From Homarus americanus (lineage: Eukaryota > Arthropoda > Malacostraca > Decapoda > Nephropidae), in contig NW_024756809.1 of NCBI RefSeq assembly GCF_018991925.1, positions 78,942-142,941 on the forward strand: a stretch of 64,000 nt of DNA. Reading direction: 5' to 3'. Made by a program: the position numbers and the translations under genes. This document shows positions 57,415 through 64,000 of this stretch, piece by piece (position 1 is the stretch's first letter; each line of letters begins with the position of its first letter). The notes beneath the pieces were generated by a model. The model did no database searches. It was not told where the DNA came from and saw nothing but the letters and a program-made list of their open reading frames with translations.

Positions 57415-57905
57415 AGGGTGATAGGGGGAGGACGGGTAAAGAAGAGACGAGTGGGAGAGACAGAGAGAGGTGAAGATAGTGGAGGGAGAGGAGGAAGAGA
57501 GAGACAGAGAGAGGTGAAGATGGTGGAGGGAGAGGAGGAAGAGAGAGAGACAGAGAGAGGTGAAGATAGTGGAGGGAGAGGAGGAAGAGAGAGAGAGAGA
57601 GAGAGAGAAGAGAAGGACGGGTAAGGAAGAGAGAGACAGAGAGAGGCAGAGATAGTGGAGGGAGAGGAGGAGAGAAGGACGGATAAAGGAGAGAGAAAAA
57701 GGGGAGACAGGCAGGAGAATGTCGAACAGGGAAGAGACAGGAATGGAGAGATAAATAAGAGAAGAGGAGGGAAGAACAAAGAGTAAGGGAGAGAGAGACT
57801 AGAATAGGAGAGAATCGGATAAAAGAGAATTAAGAGAAGTGGGTAGAAGAGAAGAAGGGAGATAAGCGGATAGAAGGTAATGGATATGGATAGAGGAGAG
57901 ACAGA
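57415..57905. repeat. purine-rich GA/GGA array
   Basis: About 490 bases nearly all purine, with a 62-66-bp unit (AGACAGAGAGAGGTGAAGAT, then GTGGAGGGAGAGGAGGAAGA) repeated three to four times at the left, decaying to AGAGAAG-type sequence rightward. Confidence 0.93.
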
Positions 57906-57915
57906 CTGTTTACTG

Positions 57916-57934
57916 TGTGTGTGTGTGTGTGTGT
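57916..57934. repeat. short (GT)n
   Basis: Nine GT dinucleotides. Confidence 0.9.
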
Positions 57935-57992
57935 TCCGTTTCACCTGGCAATAGTCACCATCACTTGTTCTTCACCTTCAGCCTATTTAAAG

Positions 57993-58082
57993 TTCCTAAC
58001 CTAACCTAACCTCACCTAACCTCACCTAACCTCACCTCACCTCACCTCACCTCACCTCACCTCACCTAACCTAACCTAACCA
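57993..58082 (-). repeat. interstitial TTAGG-like block with CCTCA variants
   Basis: On the plus strand CCTAACCTAACCTAACC, then alternating CCTCA and CCTAA, then pure CCTCA, then CCTAA again. Equals TTAGG/TGAGG on the minus strand. Confidence 0.8.
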
Positions 58083-58159
58083 CAATACATCAAGTGCATC
58101 ACCTCCATTAGTCTTCATTTACTGTGAATAACATCAACATCAAGTTAACGCAGAGAGAA

Positions 58160-58262
58160 AAACCAAGAGGGAGACGGGAGGGGGAGAGAGAGGTGAGGTG
58201 GGGGGAGAGGGAAAGGGAGGGAAGGAGAGGGGAAAGAGGGAGGGGAGGGGAGGGGAGGGGGT
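58160..58262 (+). other. G-rich purine tract
   Basis: GGGAGGGG-type sequence ending in four GGGGA units; G-quadruplex and triplex prone. Confidence 0.8.
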
Positions 58263-58317
58263 ACTGTAGGCTTTATGATGGTAGCCATACAGAGAGTTCA
58301 TTTTAAGGGAAGGATTC

Positions 58318-59425
58318 TGTAGGTGGGTGTAGGAGGTGGCTTGGGTGGGTCATCCTGTAGGTTAGTGTAGAGGGACTTAGGTGGGTCATCCTGTAGGTTA
58401 GTGTAGGGGGTGGCTTGGGTGGGTCATCCTGTAGGTTAGTGGGTCATCCTGTAGGGGTGGCTTGGGTGGGTCATCCTGTAGGTTAGTGTAGAGGGGCTTG
58501 GGTGGGTCATGGGTTAGTATAAGGGGGTGGCTTGGGTGGGTCATCCTGTAGGTTAGTGTAGAGGGACTAAGGTGGGTCATCCTGTAGGTTAGTGTAGAGG
58601 GACTTGGTGGGTCATCCTGTAGGTTAGTGTAGAGGACTTAGGTGGGTCATCCTGTAGGTGCTTGGGTGGGTCATCCTGTAGTGTTGGCTAGGGTCATCCT
58701 GTGGGTTAGTGTAGGGGTGGCTTGGGTGGGTCATCCTGTAGGTTAGTGTAGAGGGACTTAGGTGGGTCATCCTGTAGGTTAGTGTGAGGACTTAGGTGGG
58801 TCATCCTGTAGGCTTGGGTGATCCTGTAGGTGTGGGGGGTGGCTTGGGTGGGTCATCCTGTAGGTTAGTGTAGAGGACTTAGGTGGGTCATCCTGTAGGT
58901 TAGTGTGGGGTGGCTGGGTGGGTCATCCTGTAGGTTAGTGTAGGGGACTTGGTGGGTCATCCTGTAGGTTAGTGTAGGGGACTTAGGTGGGTCATCCTCT
59001 TGGGTGGGTCATCCTGTAGGTTAGTGGTGGGGGTGGCTTGGGTGGGTCATCCTGTAGGTTAGTGTAGAGGGACTTAGGTGGGTCATCCATCCTGTAGGTT
59101 AGTGTAGGGTGTGGTCATCCTGTAGGTTAGTTGGGTGGGTCATCCTGTAGGTTAGTGTAGAGGGACTTAGGTGGGTCATCCTGTAGGTTAGTGTGGGTGG
59201 CTTGGGTGGTCATCCTGTAGGTTAGTGTAGTAGGTTAGGTTGGGGTCATCCTGTGTAGGTAGTGTAGGGGGTGGCTTGGGTGGGTCATCCTGTAGGTTAG
59301 TGTAGGGGGTGGGGCTGTAGGTTAGTGTAGGGGGTGGCTTGGGTGGGTCATCCTGTAGGTTAGTGTAGGGGGTGGCTTGGGTGGGCCATCCTGTAGGTTA
59401 GTGTAGTGGGACTTAGATGGGTCAA
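58318..59425. repeat. about 36-bp minisatellite, about 32 copies (1.1 kb)
   Basis: Units TGGGTCATCCTGTAGGTTAG followed by TGTAGAGGGACTTAGG or TGTAGGGGGTGGCTTGGG. The two end types interleave, giving a higher-order dimer in places. Many shortened units between 58600 and 59280. Confidence 0.94.
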
Positions 59426-60110
59426 AGGTTTAAATATATATGTCCATGTTATTATATATTCATTTTAAGTTCTTCACATATATATTTTTTGAGGAGGTTT
59501 TATATTCTGATAATCTTGGTCGTTAAAAGAAAATATAGACCTATTTCACATTTTTGTAATTTTTTTTTTTAGGTAGCGAAGGGAATTCAAAATGGCCATC
59601 ATACAAAAAAAAAGAGGAAAAGTCTCTGTACTTTGAGGCACCTTGTATGTTATTCTGACACAAACTTAAGATGATGGCCAAGGAGGAACTTTGTTGTTTT
59701 TTGTGACCATGACCGCGGAAAATTAAGGCTTTATTGTAGATAGTTAGATAGATAGGTAGATAATTACACAAATAGATAGATAGATCGATAGATAATTACT
59801 CAAGTAGATATAGATAGATAGATATAAATAGGTAGATAGATAGATAATTACACAACAAACACAATACCGCATCATGAATTATATCGTCCTGTACAGCAAG
59901 TTAACAAGACAACATTTTCAGAGTAATTATCAAACATAAAAAAAAAGTGAATCTAGGTGAAAAAATAAACCCCAAAAGGCTGTGATGGCTGCCACGTACA
60001 CACACAGCCTCTTAAAAAATATATATATATACAGCTTTAAAGGGGTGTTCACCATGAAGCGTTAGTGCAGCACTCACGTTAACAGAGTCTGAGGATGATC
60101 ACTATTAACA
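59426..60110. other. unique sequence with (TAGA)n
   Basis: GATA/TAGA repeats at about 59738-59850; nothing coding recognised. Confidence 0.6.
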
Positions 60111-60430
60111 TCTACCCTCTCGTCTCCTGTGAGCTGGAAATTGACAAAAAACTGAGCATGGTAGTTTAGTTGAAGGTCTTGTCTTAACCTAACCTAACCT
60201 AATCTGACCTGACCTGACCTGACCTCTACTTTCCCTTCTCCTGTGAGCTGGAAATTGACAAAAAAAATCAACATGGAACCCCAGTTGAAGGTCTTGTCTT
60301 AACCTAACCTAACCTAAGCTAACCTAACCTAACCTAACCTGACCTGACCTCTACTTTCCCTTCTCCTGTGAGCTGGAAATTGACAAAAAAAATCAACATG
60401 GAACCCCAGTTGAAGGTCTTGTCTTAACCC
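60111..60430 (-). repeat. triplicated 114-125-bp unit containing TTAGG-like blocks
   Basis: Three tandem copies start at about 60111, 60225 and 60350. Each has TCTCCTGTGAGCTGGAAATT, GACAAAAAA, then TTGAAGGTCTTGTCTTAACC and a run of CCTAA followed by CCTGA units. The telomere-like block differs in length between copies (about 40 and 50 bases; the third is truncated). Confidence 0.9.
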
Positions 60431-60640
60431 AACCTGCACAGCTCACAGTATGCGTTGCCCATCTAACCTGACACACACAGATTACGTTTTAAATATACTG
60501 ATTACAACACCAAGCTAGCTAACAAAGGCCTCATTTTGCATAATTGGCCTATTATAGGTTAAGCTACATTGTGTGCGTTTATATATTTATTTTTTGTGTA
60601 AGGAAATGTAAATTGGTTTAGAGTTTATTTTGTGTTAATA
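60431..60640. other. unique spacer
   Basis: Nothing recognised. Confidence 0.5.
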
Positions 60641-60644
60641 TTCT

Positions 60645-60925
60645 GGTATTTCTGTTTATAATCAGGTATTTCTGTTTATCTGATATTTGTCTATAAAGTG
60701 ATATTTCTGCTTATAATCTGGTATTTCTTTCTACAATTGGTATTTCTGTCTATAATCTGATATTTCTCTATAATCTGATATTTCTATCTATAATCTGTTA
60801 TTTCTGTCTAATCTGATATTTGTCTACAATCTGATATTTCTGTTTAAATTCTGATATTTCTGTCTATAATCTAGTATTTGTGTATAATATGTTATTTCTG
60901 TTTATAATCTGACCTCTGTCTACAA
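60645..60925. repeat. about 20-bp AT-rich minisatellite, about 13 copies
   Basis: Units TATTTCTGTCTATAATCTGA with many substitutions and deletions. Confidence 0.9.
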
Positions 60926-61255
60926 GTCAGGTGGTAGAGTTAGTTGAGATAGCTGAACTGCCACTATAGCACCAGGTCTTCCGGATATATTGGGTTCATG
61001 AAGCTTTAACCAACTGCTTCAGGAACATGTAGACCCGAACTGCCATGACACAATGTAGGGTCATTAATAACAGTGTACAGTGCAGCCATCCAGGGCCAGA
61101 TATACCTTGGTGTTGGTGAGGCAGAGGTCACACAACATGCCTTATTGTAGTACAAGTTGAAGCATAATTAACCAACATAGTCATGCCGTCCTTACGTAAA
61201 TAAACCCAATGTTACCCTTGATTAATATCCCCGTGGAGAAGGGTGAGGGTCATTT
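60926..61255. other. unique sequence
   Basis: Nothing recognised. Confidence 0.5.
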
Positions 61256-61259
61256 AACC

Positions 61260-61770
61260 TCCACTACCTCAGTCACCCCTCACCTCTAACCCCTCACAGT
61301 CACCCCTCACCTCTAACCCTCCACAGTCACCCCTCACCTCTAACCCCCCACAGTCACCCCTCACCTCTAACCCTCCACAGTCACCCCTCACCTCTAACCC
61401 TCCACAGTCACCCCTCACCTCTAACCCTCCACAGTCACCCCTCACCTCTAACCCTCCACAGTCACCCCTCACCTCTAACCCTCCACAGTCCCCCCTCACC
61501 TCCAACCCGCCACAGTCACCCCTCTCATCCTCTAACCTCCACAGTCACCCCTCACCTCTAACCCTCCACAGTCCCCCTCACCTCCAACCCGCCACAGTCC
61601 CCCTCACCTCTAACCCTCCACAGTCACCCCTCATCCTCTAACCCCTCAGTCACCCTCACCTCTAACCCCCAGTCACCCTCACCTCTAACCCTCCACCCCT
61701 CACCTCTAACCCTCCACAGTCACCCCTCACCTCCAGCCCTCCCCTCACCTCCAGCCCTCCCCTCACCCCC
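61260..61770. repeat. 27-bp minisatellite, about 18 copies
   Basis: Units CAGTCACCCCTCACCTCTAA followed by CCCTCCA; decay increases rightward from about 61490. Confidence 0.96.
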
Positions 61771-61957
61771 CCCCACCAGTCCTCGCTAAATTAAAGTCTT
61801 CTGGGTCATGTTTCAGGGGAGGTGAGATGATCCTCCCTAAGAGTGACCGACAACTTCATCTCACATACTCTTTTATTTTCACTCGAGGAGGAAAAGTCTT
61901 TGTGATAAGAATTTTGACAGTAAAGTTGGCGCCAGTTTGATACACCAGAGTCCTTGT

Positions 61958-61961
<4 letters not shown>

Positions 61962-62007
<46 letters not shown>
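61962..62007. repeat. (GT)n microsatellite
   Basis: About 22 GT dinucleotides. Confidence 0.97.
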
Positions 62008-62008
<1 letters not shown>

Positions 62009-62117
62009 TTACGTCTTATGACCTCACCTCCTGGTCCACCATCACAGTACCTTAAAAAGCACAAACCCATGACATGACACCATACAAACAAATCAATTTT
62101 CTCGTATATGTAGTGTG

Positions 62118-62400
62118 TGACTTTGACCTGACCTTAACTTTGACCTGACCTTGACCTGACTTTAACCTGACCGTGACCTGACTTTAACTTTGACCTGACC
62201 TTGACCTGACTTTAAGCTAAGCTAACCTTGACCTGACTAACTTTGACTTGGCTTTGACCTGACCCTAACCTGACCTTGACTGACTTGACTTTGACCTAAC
62301 CTTAACTTTGACTTATTACTTGACCCTGACATTAACTTGACCTTGACCTGGCCTTGACTATGATTTGACCTTGACCTGACCTTGACTCTGACCTTGTCTC
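62118..62400 (-). repeat. degenerate GACCTGACCTT repeat (AGGTCA-rich on minus)
   Basis: About 25 imperfect 6- and 12-base units of TTGACC, TGACCT and TTTAACCTGACC. On the minus strand this is a dense field of AGGTCA half-sites. Confidence 0.88.
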
Positions 62401-62652
62401 AACATTTTGGGAATAACTTGTGGGAGGTTTATTTTATCTCATCTTTATCATCCATATTTGAACGAAACTCATCATCAACAACAATGTTTATATCGGCCAT
62501 TTTCCATGCTTGTGTGGGTTAACCGTGATTACCCGAAGGTAGCTCTCCCTCCTTCATGGCCTCCTGCAGCCACTCTAGTCAGCTGCCCTCCAAAAATTAA
62601 ATCAGTCCCTCCTAGGCCAACATATCTGTCTAGTCTAGTATCACCATAATAT

Positions 62653-62654
<2 letters not shown>
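62401..62654. other. unique sequence
   Basis: Nothing recognised. Confidence 0.5.

Positions 62655-62713
<59 letters not shown>
62655..62713. repeat. (CT)n microsatellite
   Basis: About 29 CT dinucleotides. Confidence 0.97.
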
Positions 62714-62717
<4 letters not shown>

Positions 62718-62780
62718 CAAGTAGACTCTGGTAAAGTGCTTAAGGCAATATTTATGACTATAACTTAATTACGGTTTTCC

Positions 62781-62788
<8 letters not shown>

Positions 62789-62863
<75 letters not shown>
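62789..62863. repeat. (TTA)n microsatellite
   Basis: About 25 TTA triplets. Confidence 0.97.
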
Positions 62864-62865
<2 letters not shown>

Positions 62866-63094
62866 TACATTTTCCCCTGTTCGTCATTGTTATTTTAATA
62901 TTTTTTTTTATATTTCCTGAACTGATATTCTGATTATGTTCTGATCCACAATCAGGTCAGCTACCAATCAGACATAAAATTGACGAACATTCACACATGT
63001 CGTTCATTGGCCAGTGGTATTGAGGGTCATTTCGAGTTTTGTCATTTTAGAAAGAATTATATTTCGAATCTTGGAACTACTTAACTGATACACG

Positions 63095-63462
63095 TGAAGC
63101 TGGGATGGTAGATGGTAGTATGGTTAGGGGAAGACTACCATGGAAAGTAATGGTATAGTAGTATGGTAGTATGGTTAGGGGAAGACTACCATGGAAAGTA
63201 ATGGTATAGTAGTATGGTAGTATGGTTAGGGGAAGACTACCATGGAAAGTAATGGTATGGTAGTATGGTTAGGGAAGACTACCATGGAAAGTAATGGTAT
63301 GGTAGTATGGTTAGGGGAAGACTACCATGGAAAGTAATGGTATGGTAGTATGGTTAGGGAAGACTACCATGGAAAGTAATGGTATGGTAGTATGGTTAGG
63401 GAAGACTACCATGGAAAGTAATGGTATGGTAGTATGGTTAGGGAAGACTACCATGGAAAGTC
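63095..63462. repeat. 41-53-bp minisatellite, about 8 copies
   Basis: Units contain GGAAGACTACCATGGAAAGT then AATGGTATGGTAGTATGGTT. The left two copies carry an extra TATAGTAG segment. ACTACCAT and ATGGTAGT within each unit are complementary, so units can fold. Confidence 0.94.
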
Positions 63463-63523
63463 AATAGTTAAAGCAAGTATGGTGGGCAAGACTGTGTTCT
63501 TATATTATGTGAGGCAAGAGAAC

Positions 63524-63855
63524 TGGATCTCTCTCTCTCCCTCCTTCCACCCTCCCCCTCCTTCCTCTCCTCTTCCCCCTTTCTCCCCTTTCCTTCCCCC
63601 CACCCTCCCTTACACCTCTCATTCCCTTCCTTCCGTAGACACTCATCCTTCACCATCTTTCACCCAATTCATTTTCTCTTCTTTTTTATTCCCTTTCTCT
63701 TTCACCGTTTTCATTTGGCTTTGTCTTCATACAGTTTATCCACTTTTTTCCTATGTTTCTGTCTTTTTTCCTACTGCGTCTTTACCCCTTTCTTCCTCTT
63801 CCCCCTTTCTTCTTCCCCCTTTTCTTTCCCTCCTCCCTCCCCCCCTAAAAAAATA
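63524..63855. repeat. pyrimidine-rich tract
   Basis: C/T-rich low-complexity sequence. The proline/serine open frame through it is not regarded as a gene. Confidence 0.85.
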
Positions 63856-63939
63856 AAAGAAATACTAGATACGTAATGGAGAAAGTTGGAATTACTGAGA
63901 AAACGTAATGATGAAGGGAATAGTAAAGGTGATGAGAGG

Positions 63940-63942
<3 letters not shown>

Positions 63943-64000
<58 letters not shown>
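63943..64000. repeat. (GT)n microsatellite at window edge
   Basis: About 27 GT dinucleotides, running to the end of the window. Confidence 0.97.

Overview
This window looks like non-coding DNA from an animal nuclear genome, most likely an arthropod and probably a decapod crustacean (crab, shrimp or crayfish). That is an inference from four things: a very high density of long dinucleotide arrays (CT/GA, GT/CA, TA) and minisatellites; blocks of the arthropod telomere motif TTAGG; a jockey-like LINE whose reverse-transcriptase end resembles proteins I associate with decapod genomes; and tRNA-derived SINEs. There is nothing bacterial here: no operons and no long non-repetitive reading frames. Almost every long open frame is an artefact of a tandem repeat whose period, or three times its period, keeps a frame open.

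Layout. 0-6.7 kb: small minisatellites, AT-rich microsatellites, a TTAA-containing hairpin next to a 23-bp array, and an 18-bp array. 6.9-8.2 kb: a broken LINE on the minus strand carrying the YVDD catalytic motif, abutting a 199-bp terminal-inverted-repeat element. 8.2-22.5 kb: unique intronic or intergenic sequence with microsatellites, a 28-bp array rich in AGGTCA-like half-sites, two SINEs, a TTAGG-like block and a 131-bp Tc1/mariner-like MITE. 22.9-25.2 kb: a polypyrimidine block and a 1.7-kb array of a 42-bp unit. 25.5-34 kb: short arrays, a LINE 3' end, a 1.2-kb array of a 27-28-bp unit, purine-rich and G-rich tracts. 37.8-41.3 kb: the largest array, about 118 copies of a 30-bp unit. 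43.5-46.1 kb: 30-bp and 37-bp arrays. 47.0-47.7 kb: an RT remnant, then the best host-exon candidate. 49.8-53.3 kb: two more SINE copies and a 340-bp CA array. 55.9-56.9 kb: the most informative coding remnant, the 3' end of a retroelement with a nuclease-like C-terminal domain, broken by a 16-bp tandem duplication. 57-64 kb: a pogo/Tigger-like element, purine-rich DNA, telomere-like blocks and five more minisatellites.

Functional reading. I find no complete host gene. The only plausible host coding sequence is a 27-codon ATG exon at 47613-47693 on the plus strand, preceded by a very strong 3' splice site that is fused directly to a 5' splice site (AG|GTAAGT). Similar fused sites occur at several other plus-strand positions. 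One consistent interpretation, unproven, is that much of the window lies in long introns or 5'-untranslated introns of a plus-strand gene. The rest is repeat expansion and transposable-element debris. Repeat copy numbers and boundaries were counted by eye and are approximate.
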